Below, in pieces: positions 1-7,772 of a DNA stretch of 35,973 nt; positions within the stretch are counted from its first letter, which is position 1, and each line of letters begins with the position of its first letter. The notes under the pieces are model-generated. The model saw nothing but the letters and a program-made list of their open reading frames with translations. It was not told where the DNA came from and searched no databases. A program made the position numbers and the translations under genes. The DNA lies in assembly GCA_038528605.1 (NCBI GenBank), contig JBCBEP010000025.1:1-35973 (forward strand), read 5' to 3'. Origin of the DNA: Thermohalobaculum sp038528605. GTDB lineage: Bacteria; Pseudomonadota; Alphaproteobacteria; Rhodobacterales; Rhodobacteraceae.

Positions 1-2586
1 CTTGAAGTCGAGCAGGTCGCGCAGGTGGATCGGTGTCTGCGCCCGCATGCCATCGGAGAACTGCTTCCACTTGGCATAGGAGTTCGTGGCCACGGCGTTC
101 TGCATCGCGTGGATGCCATGGGCGCCCCAGGCATGCGCCTCGCCCTTCCGGCGCCACTTGTAGATGCCGCCGATGGGCAGCACCTCGGCACCCGGCTTCC
201 ATGCCTTCTCATGCAGCGCGCGCAGCTTGGTCTCGATACCGGTGATGCCGATGCCGGAGATGCGCGAGGGCATGCCCGGGAAGAACTCCGCCACCACCGA
301 GCGGCTGAGGCCCACCGCCTCGAAATTGCAGCCGCCGCGGTAGGACGAGATCACCGAGATCCCCATCTTGGAAATGATCTTGAGGAGCCCCGCATCGATG
401 GCATCGCGGAAGTTCGCCATCGCCCGCTCGGCGGAGACATCGAGCAGCCCGCGCTCGATCCGGTCGATGATGCTTTCCTGGGCGAGCCAGGGGTTCACCG
501 TGGTCGCCCCGACGCCGATCAGCACCGCGAAGTAGTGCGGGTCGATGCACTCTGCGGCGCGAACGTTGATGGAGCAGAAAGTGCGCAGCCCCTGCTTCGT
601 CAGCCAGCTATGCGCGGCCGAGGTGGCAAGGATCATCGGCATCCCGATGCGATCCTCGCTGGCGAGATCATCCGTCAGCACAAGGTGCCCGCAGCCCGCG
701 CGCACCGCATCCTCCGCCTCGCGGCGGATGCGCTCGAGATGGCGGCGCAGCGCCGGCGCCTCCTCGTCCCGCGGCATGGTGCAGTCGATCACCCGATAGC
801 TTTCGCCGAAGGCCTGCACCATCGCGTCGAACTGGCCGTTCGAGAGCACGGGGCTCTCGAGCGTGATGATCTCGGTCTGGCTCGAATCCTGGTCCAGCAC
901 GTTCTTGAGGTTGCCGAACCGGGTCTTGAGGCTCATCACCCGCCGCTCGCGCAGCGGATCGATGGGCGGGTTCGTCACCTGGCTGAAGTTCTGGCGGAAG
1001 AAATGGCTGAGCGGGCGGTACTGGTCCGACAGCACGGCCACGGGCGTGTCGTCGCCCATGGAGCCGATGGCCTCCTTCGCGTCCTCCGCCATCGGGTGCA
1101 GGATCGCCTCCAGCTCCTCGATGGAGTAGCCCGCCGCGATCTGACGACGCCTGAGCGCCGCGCCCTCAAGCCGCCGCGGCTCGCGCTGCCCGTCGAGCGC
1201 CTTGGAAAGATCCGTGATCTTGCCGGTCCACTCGTCATAGGGCCGCTCACCCGCAAGCTCGTCCTTGATCTCGGTGTCGTGCAGAAGCCGACCCTCGGCC
1301 ATGTCCACGGCCAGCATCTGGCCCGGGCCGAGGGCGCCCTTCTCCCGGATGATCGCCTCGTCGACCGGCACCATGCCAACCTCGGAGCCCGCGATCACCA
1401 GCCCGTCGCCGGTTACCACATAGCGCATCGGGCGCAGGCCGTTCCGGTCGAGCCCCGCCACGGCCCAGCGCCCATCGGTCATCGCCAGCGCCGCCGGCCC
1501 GTCCCACGGCTCCATCACCGCGTTGGAATAGGCGTACATCGCCTTCCAGCTCTCGGGCATCGTCTCGTCGGACGACCACGCCTCCGGCACCAGCAGCGTC
1601 TTCGCCATGGGCGCCGAGCGCCCCGTGCGCACCATCAGCTCGAACACGGCATCCAGCGCCGCGCTGTCGGATGACCCATCCGCCACGATCGGCTTGATGT
1701 CCTCCGCCGCCTCGCCGAGGAAGTTCGTGGCGATGCGGATCTCGTGGCTCTTCATCCAGTTGAGGTTGCCCTTCAGCGTGTTGATCTCGCCGTTATGGGC
1801 AAGCATGCGGAAGGGCTGCGCCAGCCACCATTGCGGAAAGGTGTTGGTGCTGTACCGCTGGTGATAGATCGCAAGCGCCGAGGTGAAGCGCGCGTCCTTC
1901 AGGTCGGGATAGAACTCGTCCACCTGCTCGGCGAGCATCATGCCCTTGTAGATCAGCGAGCGGCAGGACAGCGAACAGATATAGAAGCCCGTGATCTGCG
2001 AGGACGCCACGGCCTTCTCGATCCGCCGGCGGATCACGTAGAGTTCCCGCTCGAAGGTGTCCTCGTCCGCGCCCTTCTGGTTCGCGATCAGGATCTGCTC
2101 GATCGCCGGACGCGTCGCCTTCGCCTTCTGGCCCAGCACGCTGATATTCACCGGCACCTGGCGCCAGCCGTAGATGTAGTAGCCGAGGCGCAGGACCTCC
2201 TGCTCCACGATGCTCCGGCAGGCCTCCTGCGCGCCGAAATTCGTGCGCGGCAGGAACACCTGGCCAACCGCCAGGCCCGCGCCGTTCGGCTCGTGGCCAG
2301 TGCGGCGGATCTGCTCGTCGAAAAACTCCGCAGGGATCTGGGTGTAGATGCCCGCACCGTCCCCAGTCTTGCCATCCGCGTCCACGGCACCCCGGTGCCA
2401 GATCGCCTTCAGCGCCGTAAGGCCGGACTGCACGACCGAACGGCGCGGCTTGCCGTCGATCGCCACCACGAGGCCCACGCCGCAGGAGGCATGCTCCTCC
2501 TCCGGCAGGTACATGCCCGTCTCGGCCAGCGCCTCGGCCTTACCCTCGAACGCCTCGACCCAGCCGTTATCGATGTCCTTGGCCAT
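1..2586 (-). CDS. gltB: Glutamate synthase (NADPH) large subunit, N-terminal 862 residues, runs off the left edge
   Basis: GltB is the large subunit of glutamate synthase. It takes the amide of glutamine and transfers it to 2-oxoglutarate. The minus-strand reading frame is open from base 2586 to base 1 and gives 862 residues of a family that is usually about 1,500 long, so the C-terminal FMN/synthase part and GXGXG domain lie outside the window. The Ntn-type glutaminase nucleophile is visible as Cys35 in EEHASCGVGLV; family members are cleaved just before this Cys. Further family blocks seen include YNTNTFPQW-like RYSTNTFPQWWLAQP, AHNGEINT and the NPPIDPLRE segment. The ATG at 2586 is preceded by GGGGAGGATGAC, a strong ribosome binding site, and leads directly into MAKDIDNG. 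The gene lies downstream of gltD on the same strand. Confidence 0.97.
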   Translation of the reverse strand, partial: MAKDIDNGWVEAFEGKAEALAETGMYLPEEEHASCGVGLVVAIDGKPRRSVVQSGLTALKAIWHRGAVDADGKTGDGAGIYTQIPAEFFDEQIRRTGHEPNGAGLAVGQVFLPRTNFGAQEACRSIVEQEVLRLGYYIYGWRQVPVNISVLGQKAKATRPAIEQILIANQKGADEDTFERELYVIRRRIEKAVASSQITGFYICSLSCRSLIYKGMMLAEQVDEFYPDLKDARFTSALAIYHQRYSTNTFPQWWLAQPFRMLAHNGEINTLKGNLNWMKSHEIRIATNFLGEAAEDIKPIVADGSSDSAALDAVFELMVRTGRSAPMAKTLLVPEAWSSDETMPESWKAMYAYSNAVMEPWDGPAALAMTDGRWAVAGLDRNGLRPMRYVVTGDGLVIAGSEVGMVPVDEAIIREKGALGPGQMLAVDMAEGRLLHDTEIKDELAGERPYDEWTGKITDLSKALDGQREPRRLEGAALRRRQIAAGYSIEELEAILHPMAEDAKEAIGSMGDDTPVAVLSDQYRPLSHFFRQNFSQVTNPPIDPLRERRVMSLKTRFGNLKNVLDQDSSQTEIITLESPVLSNGQFDAMVQAFGESYRVIDCTMPRDEEAPALRRHLERIRREAEDAVRAGCGHLVLTDDLASEDRIGMPMILATSAAHSWLTKQGLRTFCSINVRAAECIDPHYFAVLIGVGATTVNPWLAQESIIDRIERGLLDVSAERAMANFRDAIDAGLLKIISKMGISVISSYRGGCNFEAVGLSRSVVAEFFPGMPSRISGIGITGIETKLRALHEKAWKPGAEVLPIGGIYKWRRKGEAHAWGAHGIHAMQNAVATNSYAKWKQFSDGMRAQTPIHLRDLLDFK

Positions 2587-2636
2587 GTCATCCTCCCCTG
2601 CGCGCCCAGCGCGCGAATTCCGTGAAATCGGGCGTC

Positions 2637-2744
2637 TCAGCCGCCCTGGCTCACCTGAAACGCGGCGGCGACGGTCGTCGCCACCGGTACCGGCAGCGCC
2701 AATCGAACCGCGCCACAGAGGCAGGCACCCTCAATCACGCTCAT
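2637..2744 (-). CDS. Possible 35-residue hydrophobic small protein between gltD and gltB
   Basis: A short minus-strand ORF starts with ATG at 2744 and ends with TGA at 2637-2639. It encodes a peptide beginning MSVIEGACLCGAVRLALP, continuing as a hydrophobic, Ala/Val-rich stretch and ending QVSQGG. GGAG sits six bases before the ATG (GTGGAGAACTTG), which is a good ribosome binding site. It lies in the 230-base space between gltD and gltB in the same orientation, so it would be co-transcribed with both. The start resembles the SCLCGAV motif of GFA-type proteins, but the rest does not continue like that family. It could be a one-helix membrane peptide, a leader peptide or chance. I do not recognise a function. 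Confidence 0.4.
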   Translation of the reverse strand: MSVIEGACLCGAVRLALPVPVATTVAAAFQVSQGG

Positions 2745-2764
2745 CAAGTTCTCCACCGCGGTAG

Positions 2765-2783
2765 GGTGGGGTTCGACCCCACC
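2765..2783. repeat. REP-like hairpin GGTGGGG-N5-CCCCACC
   Basis: Perfect 7-bp inverted repeat (GGTGGGG at 2765-2771, CCCCACC at 2777-2783) with a five-base loop, preceded by GTAG on the plus strand. There is no T tract on either side, so a simple intrinsic terminator is unlikely. The GTAGGGTGGG...CCCACC pattern resembles dispersed palindromes common in alphaproteobacterial intergenic regions; that assignment is from memory. It lies between the gltD stop and the small ORF and could affect mRNA processing or stability. Confidence 0.5.
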
Positions 2784-2816
2784 GTGATCTGCGCCGTGGC
2801 GAGGCCTGAGCCCGCC

Positions 2817-4250
2817 TTACTCCGCCGCCACCGCGGCGCCGGAAAGCAGCCGCTCGGCAATGGCGTCCGCCGCCTCGCGCCCATCCCGGATCGCCCAGAC
2901 CACGAGGGACGCACCGCGCACGATGTCCCCCGCCGCATAGACCCCTGGCAGAGAGGTCTCATGGGTGCGGAAGTCCGCCTTGATCGTGCCCCAGCGGCTG
3001 ACCTCGAGGCCCTGGACCCCCCAGAGCTTCGGCAGGTCCTCCGGCTCGAAGCCAAGCGCCTGGATGGCGAGATCCGCCTCCTCGGAGTAATCCGATCCCG
3101 GCACCTCCTCCGGCGCCTGGCGACCCGTGGCGTCCGGCGCGCCGAGGCGCATCTGGATGGCGCGGACAGCCGTCACCCGGTTGTCGCCCACAAAGCCCTT
3201 CGGCGCCGTCAGCCACTGGAGCTCGACACCTTCCTCCTCGGCGTTCTGCACCTCGCGCTGGGAGCCGGGCATGTTCGCCCGGTCGCGCCGGTAGAGGCAC
3301 TTGACCGACTTGGCGCCCTGACGGATCGCTGTGCGCACGCAGTCCATCGCCGTATCGCCCCCGCCGATGACGACGACGTTCTTGCCCTCTGCGTTCAGCG
3401 TGCCGTCCTCGAAATCCGGCACCTGGTCGCCGAGGCCCGTGCGGTTGGAGGCGGTGAGATAGTCGATGGCCTGCACGAGACCCGCCATGCCGGCGCCCGG
3501 CCCCATCACTTCCCGCGTCTTGTAGACACCCGTGCCGATCAGCACCGCGTCATGCGCCGCGCGGATCTCGTCGAACGAGATGTCCTCGCCCACATTGCAG
3601 TTGAGCTTGAACGTCACGCTCGCCTTCTCGAGCTGCTCGTTGCGGCGGGTCACCACCTCCTTCTCGAGCTTGAAGCCCGGGATGCCGTAGATCAGCAGGC
3701 CGCCGGAACGGTCGTACCGGTCGTAGATCGTCACCTGGATACCGATCCGCCGCAGACGGTCCGCCGCCGCGAGGCCCGCCGGGCCGGCCCCGATGATACC
3801 AACGGAGTAGTCGTACTCCTTCTCGGGCGTCGGCACCTCGACCCAGCCGTTCTCCCACGCCGTCTCGGTGATGAACTTCTCGACGGCACCGATGGTGACC
3901 GTGCCGTGGCCGGACTGCTCGATCACGCAGTTGCCCTCGCACAGCCGGTCCTGCGGACAGATGCGCCCGCAGATCTCGGGGAAGGTGTTGGTGGCGGCGC
4001 TCAGCTCATAGGCTTCCCGCAGCCGGTTCTCCGCCGTGGCCTTCAGCCAGTCGGGGATGTTGTTGTGGAGCGGGCAGCCGGACTGGCAGAAGGGAACCCC
4101 GCACTGGCTGCAGCGCGATGCCTGTTCCTCCGCTTTCGCCATCGCGTACTCGCGATAGATCTCACCGAAATCCTCGCGCCGCTCCCGGGCGGCCCGCTTC
4201 TCCGGCGTCTCGCGATCGACGCTCACGAATTTCAACATCTTCTGCGCCAT
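2817..4250 (-). CDS. gltD: Glutamate synthase (NADPH) small subunit
   Basis: GltD passes electrons from NADPH through FAD and iron-sulfur clusters to GltB. The 477-residue length fits the family. Two N-terminal cysteine clusters are visible: CSQCGVPFCQSGCP and CGRICPQDRLCEGNC. The FAD dinucleotide fold (GIIGAGPAGLAAA) and the NADPH fold (VVVIGGGDTAMDC) follow. The C-terminal FAD motif is GVYAAGDIVRGASLVVWAI. I chose the ATG at 4250 (MAQKMLKFVS) because GGGAGG lies nine bases upstream; the ATG at 4259 would overlap that site, and the longer frame from 4337 adds an unrelated 29-residue extension. It is first in the order gltD, small ORF, gltB. Confidence 0.97.
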   Translation of the reverse strand: MAQKMLKFVSVDRETPEKRAARERREDFGEIYREYAMAKAEEQASRCSQCGVPFCQSGCPLHNNIPDWLKATAENRLREAYELSAATNTFPEICGRICPQDRLCEGNCVIEQSGHGTVTIGAVEKFITETAWENGWVEVPTPEKEYDYSVGIIGAGPAGLAAADRLRRIGIQVTIYDRYDRSGGLLIYGIPGFKLEKEVVTRRNEQLEKASVTFKLNCNVGEDISFDEIRAAHDAVLIGTGVYKTREVMGPGAGMAGLVQAIDYLTASNRTGLGDQVPDFEDGTLNAEGKNVVVIGGGDTAMDCVRTAIRQGAKSVKCLYRRDRANMPGSQREVQNAEEEGVELQWLTAPKGFVGDNRVTAVRAIQMRLGAPDATGRQAPEEVPGSDYSEEADLAIQALGFEPEDLPKLWGVQGLEVSRWGTIKADFRTHETSLPGVYAAGDIVRGASLVVWAIRDGREAADAIAERLLSGAAVAAE

Positions 4251-4332
4251 GCTGCGCATCCTCCCGGCCGTGCGCGCGCAGCTTTCGTGCGCGGCGCAAC
4301 ACTGTTGGAGCGGCAGATACAGGAACGCCCAT

Positions 4333-4357
4333 GTCATGAAAAGTCAGAAGTCATGAC
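4333..4357. promoter_or_regulatory. Inverted repeat GTCATGA-N11-TCATGAC upstream of gltD
   Basis: Perfect 7-bp arms (4333-4339 and 4351-4357) are separated by 11 bases. Each arm contains the self-complementary hexamer TCATGA. The repeat lies about 83 bases upstream of the gltD start, in the gltD/uppP divergent region. Spacing and symmetry suggest a dimeric regulator site, but I cannot name the regulator. Confidence 0.35.
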
Positions 4358-4412
4358 CTTTCTTGCTGCACTGCCGCGACGAATGCGCCGCCCCAAGGGC
4401 GCAACGGCTTGT

Positions 4413-4439
4413 AGCATCGCATTTTAAGTAAGCAATGCT
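4413..4439. promoter_or_regulatory. Inverted repeat AGCATCGC-N11-GCAATGCT in an AT-rich patch upstream of uppP
   Basis: The arms at 4413-4420 and 4432-4439 match at seven of eight positions and flank an 11-base AT-rich spacer. The hexamer TATATT follows a few bases downstream, about 70 bases before the uppP start, and could be a -10 element for uppP. This is the only AT-rich patch in the 4251-4511 divergent region. It is an operator or promoter candidate only. Confidence 0.3.
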
Positions 4440-4511
4440 GACTATATTAAGTCCTTGCTCTCGCTTGCCTCACCCGGCCACATGCGCGCCGAAGCACCAT
4501 CTGAGGATGCG

Positions 4512-5318
4512 ATGAGCCTCTTCGACATCATAGCCCTGGCGCTTATCCAAGGCATCACCGAGTTCCTGCCAATCTCCTCCTCCGCGCACCTCATCCTGTG
4601 GCCCCTGCTCACGGGACGGACCGACCAGGGTGTAACGATGGACGTCGCCGTCCATTTCGGCACGCTCATCGCCGTATGCCTCTATTTCCGGACCGATACG
4701 GCGCGCCTTTTCATCGGCGGGGTCGACATCCTCCGCGGCCGGCGCGACACGGGCGACGCCAAGCTGGCCTTCCTCATCGCTATCGCCACCGTCCCCGCCG
4801 TCGTCGCCGGCCTCACGCTGAAACTCCTCGATCTCGACCAGGGCCTGCGGGCCATCGAAGTGATCGGCTGGGCAACTCTGCTCGGCGGTATCCTGCTGTG
4901 GATTGTGGACCGGCGGGACGAGATGCGCCTCACCGAACGGGCCTTCGGCGGCAGGGACGCGATCCTGATGGGCCTCGCGCAGGCGACCGCCCTCATCCCC
5001 GGCGTCTCCCGCTCCGGCATCACCATGACCATGGCCCGCGCGCTGGGCTACCGGCGGGATGAAGCCGCCCGCCTCGCTCTCCTCATGGCCATCCCCGTCA
5101 TCCTCGCCGCCAGCCTGGTGGAGACGGCCGGCGTCATCGCCGATGGTGACCTCGTGATCGGCTCCGAGCTCCTCCTCGGCGCGCTCCTCTCCGGCATCGC
5201 TGCCTGGGTCGCGCTCGTCGTAATGATGCGGATGTTCAAGCAGAACTGGACGATGCTGCCCTTCGTGATCTACCGCCTGATCCTGGGCGTCATCCTCCTT
5301 GGCCTCGTCTATCTCTGA
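4512..5318 (+). CDS. uppP: Undecaprenyl-diphosphatase UppP/BacA
   Basis: UppP dephosphorylates undecaprenyl pyrophosphate at the cytoplasmic membrane. This recycles the lipid carrier for peptidoglycan and other envelope polymers and gives some bacitracin tolerance. The product is 268 residues, typical for the family, and is very hydrophobic with several membrane segments. Both family signatures are present: the Glu/Ser motif GITEFLPISSSAHL (residues 14-27) and PGVSRSG (163-169). I start at the ATG at 4512 (MSLFDIIALAL) because GAGGA lies just upstream. An earlier in-frame ATG at 4455 would add 19 hydrophilic residues not expected in the family. It is divergent from gltD. Confidence 0.95.
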   Translation: MSLFDIIALALIQGITEFLPISSSAHLILWPLLTGRTDQGVTMDVAVHFGTLIAVCLYFRTDTARLFIGGVDILRGRRDTGDAKLAFLIAIATVPAVVAGLTLKLLDLDQGLRAIEVIGWATLLGGILLWIVDRRDEMRLTERAFGGRDAILMGLAQATALIPGVSRSGITMTMARALGYRRDEAARLALLMAIPVILAASLVETAGVIADGDLVIGSELLLGALLSGIAAWVALVVMMRMFKQNWTMLPFVIYRLILGVILLGLVYL

Positions 5319-5348
5319 GCGCTTTCATGCAATCGTCGCGCACAACGG

Positions 5349-5373
5349 GGAGCGCGGGGCGCCCTCGCGCGTT
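5349..5373 (+). promoter_or_regulatory. Candidate EcfG-type promoter for the GlsB/YmgE-like gene
   Basis: GGAGC (5349-5353), 16 bases, then CGTT (5370-5373). This differs from the EcfG consensus GGAAC-N16/17-CGTT by one base in the -35 element. The predicted transcription start would give a leader of about 29 bases before the ATG at 5409. GlsB/YmgE-like proteins are often general stress genes and the EcfG system is encoded in this window, so the match is plausible but unproven. Confidence 0.4.
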
Positions 5374-5408
5374 ATGAACCCCGTGTCCCGCGTGAGAAGG
5401 AGGTTTCC

Positions 5409-5657
5409 ATGCAGATCGGATCGCTCATCGCCGTCGCCGTGATCGGCATCGTCGCCGGCTGGCTCGCCAGCTTCATCGTGGGCGGCGGGGGCCTCATCAA
5501 GTACCTTATCTGGGGCGTGCTCGGCTCGGTGGTCGGCGGCGTGGTGCTGCCGCTCTTCGGCGTCAACATCAACACAGGCACGCCGCTGCTGGATACGATC
5601 CTGGTGGCGACCATCGGCGCGGTGCTGCTCGTGCTCGTCGCAAGGCTGATCGCGTGA
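5409..5657 (+). CDS. GlsB/YeaQ/YmgE-family (transglycosylase-associated) small membrane protein
   Basis: An 82-residue, highly hydrophobic protein with three predicted membrane segments: roughly residues 4-24, 30-50 and 60-80. The glycine-rich GIVAGWLASFIVGGGG and the motif WGVLGSVVGGVVLP are typical of the GlsB/YeaQ/YmgE family (Pfam Transgly_assoc). The molecular role of this family is unknown; members are commonly induced by stress. A very strong ribosome binding site (AAGGAGG) precedes the ATG. A possible EcfG promoter lies upstream. The stop codon overlaps the GTG start of the next small lipoprotein gene. Confidence 0.85.
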   Translation: MQIGSLIAVAVIGIVAGWLASFIVGGGGLIKYLIWGVLGSVVGGVVLPLFGVNINTGTPLLDTILVATIGAVLLVLVARLIA

Positions 5658-5803
5658 GGACGGCGCTCCTCCTCGCGGCCCTGGCGCTGGCGGCCTGTGC
5701 CGAGGCGCCGCCCCCTCCGCCGGAGCCGCCCAAGCCGATCCAGACCACGCCGCAGACCGAAGAGACCATCGAAGGATCGGATCTCGCGGCGCCGGCCGGC
5801 TGA
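5654..5803 (+). CDS. Small 49-residue lipoprotein, Pro-rich
   Basis: A short gene starts with GTG at 5654, overlapping the stop of the preceding gene in a GTGA junction, and ends at TGA 5801-5803. The product starts VRTALLLAALALAACAEAPP: a short positive N-terminus, a hydrophobic stretch and a lipobox LAAC with the lipidated Cys at residue 15. After the Cys comes a run of prolines, then an acidic tail ending in LAAPAG. It would be an outer or inner membrane lipoprotein. There is no known domain. The coupling to the GlsB-like gene and the clean lipobox support it as real. The stop lies three bases before the convergent gene's stop. Confidence 0.7.
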   Translation: MRTALLLAALALAACAEAPPPPPEPPKPIQTTPQTEETIEGSDLAAPAG

Positions 5804-5806
5804 GCC

Positions 5807-6784
5807 TCAGGACTGGCGGGAACGCGCGGCCTCGATCATGTCCGTGTACTGCCCCTTGGGACGGAAGCGGACGAGATAGCTCTCGATGATGCCCTCCAGC
5901 GCCTCCGGCTCCATGCCGAGCGCGGCGAAACCCTGGGCATCCTCGGCCACAACGTTGTCGTTCTTCAGGAGCAGCACCTGGTCCTCGGTCAGCGGCGGGT
6001 CGGGCAGCAGGCCCATCACCTTGCCCTGCAGACGACCGATGGGAATGGGAATGTCGACGATGCCGCGCTTCCGCCGGATCACCTTCAGCATGAGCTGGAT
6101 GAGCTCCTTGAAGGTGTAGACGCCCGGGCCGCCCAGCTCATAGGTGCCCGCCGCGGCCTCACCCACCGTGGCCCTGGCGGCTGCCTCCGCCACGTCCTGC
6201 ACCCAGACGGGCTGGAAGCGTGAGGCGCCGCCCACTACCGGGATGACCGGCGAGAAGCGCGCCATGCCGGCGAAGCGATTGAAAAACTGGTCCTCCGGCC
6301 CGAACACGATGGAGGGGCGCAGGATCACGGCGTCGGGATACTCGGCGAGCACCGCCTCCTCACCCTCCGCCTTGGTGCGGGCGTAGGCCGACGGGCTTTC
6401 GGCATCCGCGCCGATGGCGGAGATGAGCACGAAGCGCGGCACGCCCGCAGCCTTCGCCGCCTTGGCGGCGCGCGCGGGTCCTTCGGCCTGGACCGCTTCG
6501 AAGGTGTTCTTGCCGGAATTGTAGAGGACGCCGACCGAATAGATCACCGTATCCGCACCGGCGACGAAACCGGCGGTCGATGCGTCGTCGCGCACATTGC
6601 ACTGGATCGGCTCCACCTGGCCGACGACACCGTAGGGCCGCACGAACATCGCTTCGTTGGGCCGCCGGCAGCCCACCTTCACCCGCCAGCCACGCTTCGC
6701 CAGGGCCTGCGCGATGTAGCGACCCACGAAACCAGAGCCCCCGATGATGGCCGCGGTCGGTGCATTGGTGGCAAAAGTGGTCAT
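5807..6784 (-). CDS. NAD(P)-binding atypical short-chain dehydrogenase, complex I NDUFA9-like
   Basis: The N-terminal Rossmann motif AAIIGGSGFVGRYIAQAL binds a dinucleotide. Later blocks such as GVPRFVLISAIGAD, YARTKAEGEEAV and VILRPSIVFGPEDQFFNRFA match the extended/atypical SDR group that includes NDUFA9, a mitochondrial complex I accessory subunit. Alphaproteobacteria carry related proteins, some tied to complex I or quinone biosynthesis. The YxxxK of classical SDRs appears as YARTK. The product is 325 residues from the ATG at 6784; the frame continues upstream to 6826 but GGGAG precedes the chosen start. It is convergent with the small lipoprotein gene. The substrate is not known. Confidence 0.8.
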   Translation of the reverse strand: MTTFATNAPTAAIIGGSGFVGRYIAQALAKRGWRVKVGCRRPNEAMFVRPYGVVGQVEPIQCNVRDDASTAGFVAGADTVIYSVGVLYNSGKNTFEAVQAEGPARAAKAAKAAGVPRFVLISAIGADAESPSAYARTKAEGEEAVLAEYPDAVILRPSIVFGPEDQFFNRFAGMARFSPVIPVVGGASRFQPVWVQDVAEAAARATVGEAAAGTYELGGPGVYTFKELIQLMLKVIRRKRGIVDIPIPIGRLQGKVMGLLPDPPLTEDQVLLLKNDNVVAEDAQGFAALGMEPEALEGIIESYLVRFRPKGQYTDMIEAARSRQS

Positions 6785-6936
6785 GGGTCCGGCTCCCGTT
6801 TTGCTCCGCCTTCGGGATACTGGCACGCGACAGCAGGAGACAAGGGAGAAGCGTCGCCCTGCCGCGCTTCGTCGGGCCGGCCCTCTCTGTTAGCCTCGCC
6901 TTAGGACAGGATGCGGCAGGAGTGCAGCCGGACGGA

Positions 6937-6965
6937 TTGACAGCGACCTGCGCCCTCCTTTAGGT
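6937..6965 (+). promoter_or_regulatory. Probable housekeeping promoter of tRNA-Leu
   Basis: A perfect TTGACA (6937-6942) is followed 17 bases later by TTAGGT (6960-6965), a weak -10 as is common in GC-rich alphaproteobacteria. It would start transcription near 6972, about 24 bases before the mature tRNA end. Confidence 0.55.
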
Positions 6966-6995
6966 CCCCGCCACACGCCGCGCGCAGGCCGGTGT

Positions 6996-7080
6996 GCCCA
7001 GGTGGCGGAATTGGTAGACGCGCACGGTTCAGGTCCGTGTGGGGCAACCCGTGGAAGTTCGAGTCTTCTCCTGGGCACCA
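6996..7080 (+). tRNA. tRNA-Leu, anticodon CAG
   Basis: An 85-base class II tRNA. The acceptor stem is GCCCAGG pairing with CCTGGGC, followed by A and an encoded CCA (7078-7080). The D arm contains GGCGGAATTGGTAGACGC. The anticodon stem CACGG/CCGTG encloses the loop TTCAGGT, with anticodon CAG at 7030-7032 reading CUG leucine codons. A long variable arm (GGGCAACCC) and a T loop with GTTCGAGTC follow. The gene rnd begins 30 bases downstream. Confidence 0.97.
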
Positions 7081-7109
7081 GCCAGCGGCAAACGCGCGAG
7101 AGGCGGTAC

Positions 7110-7721
7110 ATGACCATCACGCTACATCAGCACGATCTGCCCGATGGGCTCGATCTGGGGCCGGCTGTGGCCGTGGACTGCGAGACCATGGGTCTCAACC
7201 CGCATCGGGACCGTCTGTGCCTCGTGCAACTCTCGGGCGGCGATGGCAACGCCCATCTCGTCCAGGTGCATCGGGACCGTCAGCCCGCACCGAACCTCTC
7301 GCGTATGCTGGCGGATCCGGCGGTTCTCAAGCTCTTCCATTTCGGCCGGTTCGACATCGCGGCGCTCGCGCATGCGTATGGGGCGGTTGCGCGGCCCGTA
7401 TACTGCACCAAGATAGCATCCAAGCTCGTGCGCACCTTCACGGATCGGCACGGGCTCAAAAACCTCTGCCAGGAACTCATCGGGGTTGATATCTCGAAAC
7501 AGCAGCAGAGTTCCGACTGGGGGGCGGAGACACTGCAGGAAGCGCAGCTGGAATACGCTGCTTCCGACGTACTCTACCTGCACCGCCTGAAAGCGGTGCT
7601 CGACGAGAGGCTCGCCCGCGAGGGGCGGACGGCAACGGCGGCAGCCTGCTTCGGCTTCCTGCCGGACCGGGCGCTGCTCGATCTCGCCGGGTGGCCCGAG
7701 GAAGACATCTTCTCGCACTAA
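7110..7721 (+). CDS. rnd: Ribonuclease D, short form (DEDDy 3'-5' exonuclease)
   Basis: A 3'-5' exoribonuclease that trims tRNA and other small RNA precursors. The 203-residue product has only the exonuclease domain, without the HRDC domains of the E. coli enzyme; short forms are usual in alphaproteobacteria. The DEDDy metal-binding residues are visible: Asp23 and Glu25 in AVDCETMGL, Asp82 in FHFGRFDIAAL, and Tyr149 and Asp153 in YAASDVLYL. I start at ATG 7110 (MTITLHQHDLP), 29 bases after the tRNA end; the open frame running back into the tRNA gene is not coding. AGAGGCGG upstream is a modest ribosome binding site. kdsD follows. Confidence 0.92.
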   Translation: MTITLHQHDLPDGLDLGPAVAVDCETMGLNPHRDRLCLVQLSGGDGNAHLVQVHRDRQPAPNLSRMLADPAVLKLFHFGRFDIAALAHAYGAVARPVYCTKIASKLVRTFTDRHGLKNLCQELIGVDISKQQQSSDWGAETLQEAQLEYAASDVLYLHRLKAVLDERLAREGRTATAAACFGFLPDRALLDLAGWPEEDIFSH

Positions 7722-7772
7722 GCCGTGCCAGGGCCGTGCGGGCGCCGGATCGAACGCCGGCCGGAGGAACGC

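Noticed and set aside
25..1674. A long plus-strand open frame of 549 codons opposite gltB
   Set aside because: It is antisense to an unambiguous gltB reading frame, is very His/Arg-rich and resembles no family; such mirror frames are expected in GC-rich coding DNA.
2622..4427. A 601-codon plus-strand frame opposite gltD
   Set aside because: gltD on the other strand carries all family motifs; the plus-strand product has no domain and extends across the promoter region.
6823..6837. TGGCACGCGACAGC as a sigma-54 promoter near the tRNA
   Set aside because: The spacing between GG and GC is nine bases rather than ten and no gene fits its direction better than the sigma-70-type tRNA promoter.
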